From positions 52,564-116,563 of the forward strand of contig NZ_JAPDPI010000013.1 in the NCBI RefSeq assembly GCF_026013615.1: a stretch of DNA of 64,000 bases. Direction: 5' to 3'. The notes beneath the pieces are model-generated. The model was not told where the DNA came from, did no database searches, and saw nothing but the letters and a program-made list of their open reading frames with translations. Source of the stretch: Plebeiibacterium marinum (GTDB lineage: Bacteria; Bacteroidota; Bacteroidia; Bacteroidales; Marinilabiliaceae). Both the position numbers and the translations under genes were made by a program. Shown one piece after another: positions 56,010-64,000 of the stretch. Numbering within the stretch: the first letter of the stretch is position 1; each line of letters opens with the position of its first letter.

Positions 56010-59000
56010 TCAATTTCTTTTCAATGTAACATGCCCCTTAATAGACCTATAAAATGGCAAACCATCAATAACATACCAGTAATCATCTGTTGGCACATTT
56101 TGTCCCAAATATTTTCCATCCCACCCCTTTTCAGAGGCTTTATATTTGATCAGCAACTTGCCATACCTGTCAAAAATTCTAATATAACTATCTACCAACT
56201 TGTCTTTTCCTGTAATTTCCCACGTATCATTTACGCCATCACCATTAGGGGTAAAAAACTCAGGAATTTCAATTTCCAGGTTATTGTTCAGCACCACCTG
56301 GGCAACAGCCATACATCCATTATCATCAACAACTTCTATTTCATGAAGCCCGTTTTTTAAGTTCTTGAAAACATTCTCTTTTTGAGGAAAGTCCCCGTCT
56401 ATGGAATACTCATACGGCTCTGTTCCTCCTTCTCCAATCACAATTACCTGGGCATACATGGCTGTATCGATATATGCAATTACGGGGGTTTCGTTAAAAA
56501 CTACCCGGGCAGTATCCCTGAATACAAAACACCCATCAGACACCTCTACCCAATATTCTCCGGGAGTTACAACTTCTTTTATTTGTTCATACCACCCATC
56601 ATTCCATAAATACGACTCAAAACCATACCCGGCATCCATCTCAAAAATTTCATTTTCACATACTGAGGTATCTGAACACAACTCCATTTTTGGGGCTATC
56701 TTATATTTAAGAGTCTGGCTATCGAACCCATTGCAACCATATTGATCAGTTACAACAACCACATTAACGGTATCCAGCAAATCTGCCTCAATCCCGGGAG
56801 ATGTGGCTCCATTATGCCATAAATAAGAAGCATAGTCACCACCTGCATCCAACTGCCACTGAGCCAAAGGACAGATGATCATGTCCGGCCCCAGATCCAC
56901 TTTCGGCACATCCCGCCATACAACAGATGCCATTGATCGGGCCTGACATCCCATGGCATTGGTAACTACCAACGAATATTCACCCTCAGTTACTGATATT
57001 GAGGATGATTTTTCGCCCGTACTCCATAAATACGAGTAGCCATTTCCTTCCGGCCCTGCCAGCTCACCCTCTTCCCCGGCACAAACAGAATCATTTACCA
57101 TGGTAAAACCCTCAAACCCATCAATTACTACCTCTACATCTTTCGAATTATGACATCCATATTCATCCCAAACATCGAGAACCACTATACCCGTTTCGTT
57201 GATGGTTATGCTATTAGTATTTAAGCCGGAATCTCCGTTCCACTGATACAAATAATTATGCCCCTCATCACTTATGGTTAACTCTGTTGGTTCACATGAA
57301 ATCGTGTCGCCAGCTATATTTATCTCAGGAAGGGGTACTACATTCACATCTACCTGATCCTGAACAACACAGCCATTTTTATCTGTTACATTCAATATAT
57401 ACGTTCCGGGCTGGCTTACTTCAAGTGCTTTACTGGTCTCTATCAACTCCATTACTCCCTCATCAATAAAATACCAGGTATAAGTGAGTGCATCCTCAAC
57501 AGGGTTTTCAATTATAACCTTTTCGTTTGCACAAACCTTTACTTCATGCTCCATTTCAAGTAAGGTAGCAGGAGCTCCATCAACTGTTACGATATCTGAA
57601 GCAGCACAACCATACTCATCCACAACGGTAACTTTATAATTACCGGGCTCATAAACAACTAGCGAGGCATCATGCCAATTGTTATACCTGTAGTTTTCAT
57701 TCGACTGCCAGTAAAGATAATCCAGAGCCGCACCTGTAGAAGATGAATAACTATCTATTGAAATCCTTCCTTCCTCTCCGGCACAAAGAATATTTAGTCC
57801 CCCATCCATTGCAACCTCAGGCAATTGGCGCTCTACCACTTCTGTCTCCTGCATATTACTACACCCCAACAATGTTGTTTCCACCCGATATACGCCAGCC
57901 TGATTTATATTTGTAAGAAGAGATTGATTATTATATTCCGGCAGGTAAACACCATTGCGGTACCATTGATAAGTATCATAGCCCTCCGTTGCCACTATTT
58001 CAACAGACTCTCCTATACACAGGTTGGTAGCAGCTTTCAATAAAGGGGGTGCAATATTGTATACCGTGATCATTGTTTTATCCGAAACATAACACCCATT
58101 TATATCCAAAGCCTCAACATAATAAGTTCCGCTATTTGATTCATCTATTTTGTTATTAATATATTGATATTCATTCTCCGGAGTAATTGAAACAAATGCA
58201 CCGGGATTAGTGGCCGGTTCAAAACTCCAGTTATAGTTGGTATAATTTGGATCTGCTGTCAGGCTCAACGAAACTCCTTCACATTCGTTTTTATCCGGTC
58301 CCAGATCCAATCCCAAGGGTTCAATATACTTTATCACAGCCACAGCCCTTCCTGTACAACCGTTATTATCCGCAACTTCTAACCAATAATCAGAGGCTGT
58401 GTTGTACCGGGCAGTTTGTGTGGTTTCTCCATTGCTCCATAAATATGAAGCATAACCTGTTGGTCCGTTTATTTCCACTTCAGTCCCTTTGCAGGCAATC
58501 TCTTCTTCCAATGCGATTTCCGGTAGTGGATGAACCGTAATATTGACCTCCTGGCTCACCTCACATCCTTCTGTGGTCCAACCCGTAACACCATACAATC
58601 CACTCACCTGAGGAATAATCCAATTTTGGGTTTCAATGGTATTTAGCACTTCACCTCCAAACGTCCACTCATAGGTTACAAAATCAGTCACATTTTTTAC
58701 TGCTTCCCCCTGGCACACTTCAGTCCTGTCCAACATCACAGAAGGAGCACCTTCTACCTTTATTGATATTTCATCGTCACTTATGCACCCCATTGCATCG
58801 GTTACTGTAACTCCTATATTAATCTGTCCTGCTTCGCCTGTAACAACCTGGGTTTCCCAATCCGTATCGCCATTGCTCCATGCATATTTGGCATAGCCCT
58901 CTTTAACAGAAAGCATCAATATATCATTGGCACAAACCGATATATCACCAGCCAACAAGTCAGGTTCCGGAATCCTTGTTACTTCTGTGTGACCTTCAGC

Positions 59001-62000
59001 CCTGCACCCAAACTCATCAACTGCAGTTACACTATAAATACCTGGTTCAACTACCTTTAAAGTAGCAGAACGCCAATCACTATATCTCACGGCCTCATTA
59101 CTGTTCCAGTACAAATAATCCAGTGATCCATCCTCACTTTTGAAGTCCTCCACACTCAAAATAGTTTCTACCCCGTTACACAAGCCCAACAACTCCGGTA
59201 GTTGAACTATTGGTAACTCATGTTCTTCCACCTCTATCTCGTTACTTATCACACAAGCACCATCTATAGCTTCCACACGATATATTCCTTCGGTGTTGAT
59301 ACCCGACAATTGCGATAGGTTGGCATAGGCTGTTTGTTCTTCGCCATCTAAAAACCACCTGTACGAATCATATCCTTCCGTTGCCATCAGATTAATATTC
59401 CCACCTTTGCACAAAGCCTTTGTGGAGCGCAACTCAGGAGGTGCGGATGAATAGAAGGTCACATTTACCTCATCGCTTACCCAACAACCATTATTATCAA
59501 TTGCCTGTACCTTATAGGTTCCGTTATGATGGGTTGTGCCCGATATAATCTGGTATGTATTGGCAGGATCCGGATCCAACGGGTTGGTTGTACCCGGATC
59601 AACAGATGGTGAGAAACTCCATGTCCATGAGCTATGATAACCATCGCCATTCAGCAGCACATCATTTCCAACGCACTCATCCCTGTCAGGCCCCAAATCA
59701 ATCCCAACAGGTTTTATATAACTAAGTGATGATGATGAACGTGCCTTACAACCATTATTATCGGTTACTTCGAGCCAATAAGACGAAGCCGTATTTAATT
59801 CATTATTTTGCGTTGTTACTCCATTGCTCCATATATAACCGGCAAACCCGGAAGGCCCTTCTATCACTACTGCTTCTCCCTCACAGGCCGATTGGGGTTC
59901 AAGCGAAAATGACGGCTGTTCATGGACAGTTACCTCCATAACCGCATTTGCCTGGCAACCATTCTCATCCCAAACCCGGAGACTATAACTCCCTGTTTTG
60001 TCTGCCAACAGTTGATCAGAGTTTAAACCCGGAGTATTGTTCCACTGATAGGTTAATCCACTATCAACAGAGTTTGCATATAATGTAGTTGATCCGCAGA
60101 CTACAGGATCTCCTTCTATAGCAACTCGCGGCAATGGGTTTTCATTAACAATAACCTGATCGCTGGATTTACAACCATTAATATCTGTTACACTCAAAAT
60201 ATAGTTTCCCGGTCCTGTAATTTCCAGATCCGAGTTACTCCCCACTTCTGTTTCACCCAATGGGGTTGTTTTATACCACCTGTAGTCTAATGCACCGTTT
60301 ACAGGATTCTCCAATACGATGCTACTATTCGTACAGAAACTTTGGGGTTGACCCAGGTCAAACACTTCGGGTAAAAATGAAGAAACCACTATTTCATCCG
60401 AAGCCACACAGCCATAAGTATCTACCACGGTAACACTATAACTTCCGGCCTCAGCCACCTCATATGATGCCGTTTGCCAATCGCCAAACCTTAAAGTATC
60501 ATGATCGCCCCAGTATAAATAATCCAGCCCTGCCCCATTATTGGATACAAAGCTTTCCACTTGCAACTCTTTAGGAAATCCGTCACACACAGCAAAATTT
60601 TCAGGCAGCTGTACTGATGGATTACCATGATTTATAACATTAATCTCTGAAGATTTACGACAGGCACCATAGGTTGCTTCTACCCGGTATAATCCGGCAT
60701 CTGCCACATCTGCCATCTGGTTCAGGTTATCAGATGCAGCAATATGGCTGCCATCCTGATACCATGTATAACTATCGTATCCCTCTGTTGCAATTATATC
60801 AACAACTTCTCCTTCACAGAGGTTCTCGGTTATGGTTAACGTAGGTGCTTCTGCAGCATAAAGCGTTATAATCACCTCATCCGAAACAGAACATCCGTTT
60901 ATATCAGAGGCCGTAACATAGTAAGTTCCACTATGAGAAAGTCGGGCATTTGAGATGATATATTCGCTTTCAACAGATGGATTCAACCCAGAAACAGTTC
61001 CGCGTGTTGAAGAAGATTCAAAAGACCAGGAATAATCACTGAATGATTTATCGCCTGAAATCATAACATCTATACCAACACATTCATTTCTATCCGGGCC
61101 TAAATCAAGAGATGCCGGCTTATAAAAAGTTACTGACCCATCAGACCGGGCTGCACAACCTTTTTCATCCGTAACCTCAAGCCAAAAATCTGTTGTTTCC
61201 GACAATTCGATACTCTCAGAATTATCCCCCGTACTCCACATATAAGTGGCGTATCCGGAAGGTGCTGAAATGGTCTTTGTTTCACCCTCACAAGCCATCG
61301 CATCACCCAATACAATGGCTGGCAACGGGTATACCGTTATATTTATATCCCGGGTTGTAGAGCAGCCATCTGCATTCCAACCGGTAAGTGTATAAACACC
61401 TGATTCCTGAGGCACTATCCAATTCTGAGAAGTATTTGTATTGACCACAGTATCCTTAAACACCCATTCATAACGATCAAAACTGGTTGTATTTACAATA
61501 GAAGTCCCCAGGCAAACCTCTGTTTTATCCAGGTTTATCTGAGGTATTTCTGACACTTCAATATTTACATCATCCTGATTAGTACATCCTAAAACATCCG
61601 ATACTGTAACATTTAACGAGATATTCCCTGGCTCACCTGTCTGTACTGAGGTTTGACTGCCTGTATCGCCATTGCTCCATGTATATACCGAATAGGAATT
61701 ATCCACTGCAAAACTCAGCTCCTCTCCCTGACACACTGTAGTATCATTCCCTAAATCAACTTCAGGAAGATGAAATTCCACATCAAGACTATCTGTTAAA
61801 AAACAACCTCCATTTTTAACCTCTGCCACAACATAATACAATCCCGATTGCTCAACAGAAAACACCCTGTCGGAGGACAATAGTTCATTTCCCGTTTCTA
61901 ACGAATACCAGTTATAATTGAGCATTCCATCCCTGGCCCTTAGGGTAATCTGATTACCCACACACTCATCTTGCTCACCATCCAGCCAAAATGCATTGTA

Positions 62001-63392
62001 CGATGAAAAATACCCAAAACTAGTACACCCGGATTCTTCACCGGAACCATTTTCATCTAAAACACACAAATGAAATACCCCGGTGGAATTTTTTATGATA
62101 TACGGTACCCCTGTTGTTAACTCATCCAGGTTAACCGCACAACAAACCCATGCATCCTGACCAGTATCCTGACCAGGAACTGTTTGCCAGCTATTTATAT
62201 GCTTTTTTAGGTTTAATTTATTCCCTTGGTTATCAAACAACTCAAACGAAGCTTTATCCTTGCGCTTTACAATTATATTGACCCAAAACTCCCGGTTGAA
62301 CACCCGGGTAAAAGAAACATCGGCAGAACCATTACAATTATAATTGGGAAGTATGGCACTACTCAACTCATTAGCCGAGCTCGTTGTTGAGTTGACTAAA
62401 CCAGTTACCTGATACGCATAAACCCTCTTTGTTGCATAAATAAAAACTGCATGGTCTGAAATATCAAACTCTGCAATTTCACCTTTTTGCAACGCCCTCG
62501 TATTTTTTGTGGTGTTATTTAAAAACACAAGGGTATTGTCTTCTATAGCCATTACAAACACCTTTTGAACAGTGTTGTTATTTTTAAAGCTATCGGATGC
62601 CTTACTGGTATTAATGGCTACATACTCTGTTCCGATAGCATTTATTGGAATCAACTGGTCCCCAATCAAATCATTTGGATGACTATCCACATCTTCAATA
62701 ACTGCATCATCAGAGATGGTTACTGCAATCCTTTTGTCCGAGTTTATTTCCGTACCAGCCAACGCTCCATTTGCAGAAATATCCCTGTTTTCAATACAAA
62801 ATGTCTGTCCCTTGTCAAGTATAATTTCAAATGCTATATCTGCTGCGTGCCCGGTTACATCTACCGAAGGGATGATTTCAATAGTCGTATTGTCTTCTGA
62901 AGCTACAATATCTACCTTTTCATTGGCCGATCCATTGTAACCCTGATAGTTTTGATAAATATTTTGGGAAGGAACAAAGAATGTTTTTCCGAGTGCGTTT
63001 TCAGCTTTTAAAATAAATTTCTCTGCATTGTTAGGATTACTGACTTCATAATAAGCTGCAATATCCGTATCTGAAGAAATATAAATCCCTTTGTTATTTA
63101 CCGTATTTACAGGATAATTTTCCACTACCGACTTATCCAGTTCAAAACTATACTGAGTATTGGCAGAAATAGTAACCTGCTTTAAAACCCGGTTATTATC
63201 AGCTGGCATAGAAACTGTTACCGATGCATTAGTATCAAATGCCGTAATCCTCAATATAACAGGATCATCTCCATTTTCCTCCCATACATCCGGTGCTACA
63301 AACCAGAATTCCTTACCTACTTGTGCATTGACTTGAAAATGTATAGCAGATACTATAATTAAAATATATAATATTTTTGGTATAGGTTCCAT
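56010..63392 (-). CDS. Giant T9SS surface adhesin with IgGFc-binding-like head and Ig/PKD-like repeats
   Basis: 2460 residues. A signal peptide ends at VNAQ. Residues about 25-440 resemble the IgGFc-binding N-terminal domain common on type B CTD adhesins (GKEFWFVAPDV opening). About 20 Ig/PKD-like units of 70-90 residues follow, each with a C-x-(G/N)-E and a Y-x-W motif and ending in a (D/N)xxGC motif. The C-terminus FFTPNGDGVNDTWEI...GWDGKYLG is a type B sorting domain. Within the repeat field a block of 933-934 codons is duplicated (see the repeat entry). It is the first gene of a four-gene operon with two PorP/SprF partners and should be exported by SprA. Adhesion to surfaces or glycans is the likely role; the ligand is unknown. 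Confidence 0.93.
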   Translation of the reverse strand: MEPIPKILYILIIVSAIHFQVNAQVGKEFWFVAPDVWEENGDDPVILRITAFDTNASVTVSMPADNNRVLKQVTISANTQYSFELDKSVVENYPVNTVNNKGIYISSDTDIAAYYEVSNPNNAEKFILKAENALGKTFFVPSQNIYQNYQGYNGSANEKVDIVASEDNTTIEIIPSVDVTGHAADIAFEIILDKGQTFCIENRDISANGALAGTEINSDKRIAVTISDDAVIEDVDSHPNDLIGDQLIPINAIGTEYVAINTSKASDSFKNNNTVQKVFVMAIEDNTLVFLNNTTKNTRALQKGEIAEFDISDHAVFIYATKRVYAYQVTGLVNSTTSSANELSSAILPNYNCNGSADVSFTRVFNREFWVNIIVKRKDKASFELFDNQGNKLNLKKHINSWQTVPGQDTGQDAWVCCAVNLDELTTGVPYIIKNSTGVFHLCVLDENGSGEESGCTSFGYFSSYNAFWLDGEQDECVGNQITLRARDGMLNYNWYSLETGNELLSSDRVFSVEQSGLYYVVAEVKNGGCFLTDSLDVEFHLPEVDLGNDTTVCQGEELSFAVDNSYSVYTWSNGDTGSQTSVQTGEPGNISLNVTVSDVLGCTNQDDVNIEVSEIPQINLDKTEVCLGTSIVNTTSFDRYEWVFKDTVVNTNTSQNWIVPQESGVYTLTGWNADGCSTTRDINITVYPLPAIVLGDAMACEGETKTISAPSGYATYMWSTGDNSESIELSETTDFWLEVTDEKGCAARSDGSVTFYKPASLDLGPDRNECVGIDVMISGDKSFSDYSWSFESSSTRGTVSGLNPSVESEYIISNARLSHSGTYYVTASDINGCSVSDEVIITLYAAEAPTLTITENLCEGEVVDIIATEGYDSYTWYQDGSHIAASDNLNQMADVADAGLYRVEATYGACRKSSEINVINHGNPSVQLPENFAVCDGFPKELQVESFVSNNGAGLDYLYWGDHDTLRFGDWQTASYEVAEAGSYSVTVVDTYGCVASDEIVVSSFLPEVFDLGQPQSFCTNSSIVLENPVNGALDYRWYKTTPLGETEVGSNSDLEITGPGNYILSVTDINGCKSSDQVIVNENPLPRVAIEGDPVVCGSTTLYANSVDSGLTYQWNNTPGLNSDQLLADKTGSYSLRVWDENGCQANAVMEVTVHEQPSFSLEPQSACEGEAVVIEGPSGFAGYIWSNGVTTQNNELNTASSYWLEVTDNNGCKARSSSSLSYIKPVGIDLGPDRDECVGNDVLLNGDGYHSSWTWSFSPSVDPGTTNPLDPDPANTYQIISGTTHHNGTYKVQAIDNNGCWVSDEVNVTFYSSAPPELRSTKALCKGGNINLMATEGYDSYRWFLDGEEQTAYANLSQLSGINTEGIYRVEAIDGACVISNEIEVEEHELPIVQLPELLGLCNGVETILSVEDFKSEDGSLDYLYWNSNEAVRYSDWRSATLKVVEPGIYSVTAVDEFGCRAEGHTEVTRIPEPDLLAGDISVCANDILMLSVKEGYAKYAWSNGDTDWETQVVTGEAGQINIGVTVTDAMGCISDDEISIKVEGAPSVMLDRTEVCQGEAVKNVTDFVTYEWTFGGEVLNTIETQNWIIPQVSGLYGVTGWTTEGCEVSQEVNITVHPLPEIALEEEIACKGTEVEINGPTGYASYLWSNGETTQTARYNTASDYWLEVADNNGCTGRAVAVIKYIEPLGLDLGPDKNECEGVSLSLTADPNYTNYNWSFEPATNPGAFVSITPENEYQYINNKIDESNSGTYYVEALDINGCYVSDKTMITVYNIAPPLLKAATNLCIGESVEIVATEGYDTYQWYRNGVYLPEYNNQSLLTNINQAGVYRVETTLLGCSNMQETEVVERQLPEVAMDGGLNILCAGEEGRISIDSYSSSTGAALDYLYWQSNENYRYNNWHDASLVVYEPGNYKVTVVDEYGCAASDIVTVDGAPATLLEMEHEVKVCANEKVIIENPVEDALTYTWYFIDEGVMELIETSKALEVSQPGTYILNVTDKNGCVVQDQVDVNVVPLPEINIAGDTISCEPTELTISDEGHNYLYQWNGDSGLNTNSITINETGIVVLDVWDEYGCHNSKDVEVVIDGFEGFTMVNDSVCAGEEGELAGPEGNGYSYLWSTGEKSSSISVTEGEYSLVVTNAMGCQARSMASVVWRDVPKVDLGPDMIICPLAQWQLDAGGDYASYLWHNGATSPGIEADLLDTVNVVVVTDQYGCNGFDSQTLKYKIAPKMELCSDTSVCENEIFEMDAGYGFESYLWNDGWYEQIKEVVTPGEYWVEVSDGCFVFRDTARVVFNETPVIAYIDTAMYAQVIVIGEGGTEPYEYSIDGDFPQKENVFKNLKNGLHEIEVVDDNGCMAVAQVVLNNNLEIEIPEFFTPNGDGVNDTWEITGKDKLVDSYIRIFDRYGKLLIKYKASEKGWDGKYLGQNVPTDDYWYVIDGLPFYRSIKGHVTLKRN
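56560..61770 (-). repeat. Coding super-repeat of 933-934 codons in the adhesin gene
   Basis: Matching cysteine codons recur at a fixed distance: 61731 and 58932 (2799 bases), 61080 and 58281 (2799), and 60333 and 57531 (2802). Unit 1 runs about 61770-58970 and unit 2 about 58970-56560. Each is made of two halves of about 465 codons that share an LGPD(R/K)(N/D)EC-(V/E)-G domain but differ in two middle domains, so the order alternates. DNA identity is low, so the event is old. Confidence 0.85.
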
Positions 63393-63623
63393 TTCCTCAC
63401 TTTAGTCTAGTTAAAATCACAATACATCCTGTATCATACATAAACTTAAAATATTTACGTACATCATTACCTTTAGTTTCCTTTAAACACGGGATATACA
63501 GCGATATAAGGGGGTATTAACATCAATAAACATGACGTTCATCTACAAAACAACTTCAATAAACTGCCAAAATAAGCAGTTAACCAAAATGAGAAAAAAA
63601 ATGCCCGATTAGTGTCTGGATAA

Positions 63624-63693
63624 ATAAAGTTCATGAAGTTATAAAGTTCATAAAGTTTATAAAGTTCATAAAGTGTAAAGTTTATAAAGTTGA
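63624..63693. repeat. Degenerate tandem repeat (AAAGTTCATAAAGTTTAT type)
   Basis: About seven imperfect copies of a 9-10 base unit built on (T)AAAGTT(C/T)AT. Confidence 0.75.
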
Positions 63694-63905
63694 ATAATTA
63701 CAAAGGCATTGTCATCAGATAATGTATCAGTAACAAAAGTTGGGTCTGAAGAAAAAAAGAGTTTTGTTTGCTGTTAAATAAAAACAGAGTATTGAACAAA
63801 AGAAATTTGAAGAAGGATTGTCCTAATTAATAATAATTTTTACTACAATCCATACCAGCAGAATGTTATTGCTTTAGAATAGGATCTTTATTAATGATAT
63901 ATTTT

Positions 63906-63949
63906 AGGCTGAAAGCCTTTGACTTCACAACAAGGGGCATCGCCCCTTG
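63906..63949. repeat. Palindromic intergenic hairpins
   Basis: AGGCT-GAA-AGCCT and CAAGGGGC-ATC-GCCCCTTG, followed by a weaker hairpin near 63976. The style matches the palindromic element at 2803-2914. Confidence 0.55.
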
Positions 63950-64000
63950 AAAATACCAAGCTGTAAATCTCAGGCTGTAAGTCTGAAACTATCTCCAATA

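Larger units (their letters stand above)
63393..64000. other. Intergenic region upstream of the adhesin, with tandem and palindromic repeats
   Basis: No gene seen. It holds an AAAGTTCATAAAGTTTAT-type tandem repeat at 63624-63693 and palindromes at 63906-63918 (AGGCT/AGCCT) and 63931-63949 (CAAGGGGC/GCCCCTTG). A TAnnTTTG promoter for the adhesin was not found. Confidence 0.55.

Overview
The window is a chromosomal segment of a Bacteroidota bacterium. Direct signs are promoters of the Bacteroidota type (TAnnTTTG at -7, often with a TTG about 20 bases upstream), lipoproteins, a SprA outer-membrane translocon of the type IX secretion system (T9SS), PorP/SprF proteins, type B C-terminal sorting domains, a TonB receptor/DUF4249 pair and the gene order rseC-rnfBCDGEA. 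The mix of T9SS, Rnf and pectin/fucoside hydrolases would fit a Marinilabiliales-like, facultatively anaerobic polysaccharide degrader. The exact lineage is inference. No rRNA, tRNA or CRISPR array was recognised.

Layout. 1-2.8 kb: the end of a polysaccharide locus (pectinesterase tail, GH95). 2.8-6.9 kb: an AT-rich accessory island with a palindromic intergenic element, a DUF6261-like gene, about 1 kb of non-coding DNA with diverged repeats, a HigBA-like toxin-antitoxin pair, and a two-gene block (membrane protein plus DJ-1/PfpI protein) bracketed by two copies of a 120-140 base element that may be a group II intron relic. 7-14 kb: a CPA2 antiporter, then the complete Rnf ion-pumping ferredoxin:NAD oxidoreductase operon led by an RseC-family gene. 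14.4-24 kb: thiL, a four-helix-bundle gene in repeat DNA, ruvA and sprA. 24-36.7 kb: an EamA transporter, a large Reg_prop/Y_Y_Y sensor kinase, mutS2, a receiver-SpoIIE phosphatase, an ABC-F ATPase, a YfcE-like phosphodiesterase, a SixA-like phosphatase and mnmA. 37-47 kb: cell-envelope genes (coiled-coil secreted protein, DUF4249 lipoprotein plus TonB receptor, a DUF4988-like lipoprotein, two DUF3857 proteins). 47-51.5 kb: a nitroreductase, dapA divergent from an ACT-domain protein, a 43-residue lipoprotein and gapA. 51.6-63.4 kb: a minus-strand T9SS surface locus with a 2460-residue adhesin, two PorP/SprF proteins, a second type B CTD protein and an AsmA-like protein.

How parts work together. 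SprA is the T9SS outer-membrane channel. The giant adhesin and the 318-residue protein at 53998-54954 carry T9SS type B sorting domains and alternate with PorP/SprF partners, so the locus probably builds a cell-surface structure exported through SprA-type machinery. Rnf couples reduced ferredoxin and NAD to an ion gradient. dapA and its divergent ACT-domain neighbour may be linked through lysine-pathway control.

The most notable points are: the 933-934-codon internal duplication of the adhesin; the repeat-bracketed accessory block beside a probably leaderless toxin-antitoxin operon; a TonB-receptor promoter lying inside the terminator hairpin of the gene upstream; an ABC-F protein with one degenerate ATP site; and a DUF3857 pair in which one member lacks the transglutaminase triad.
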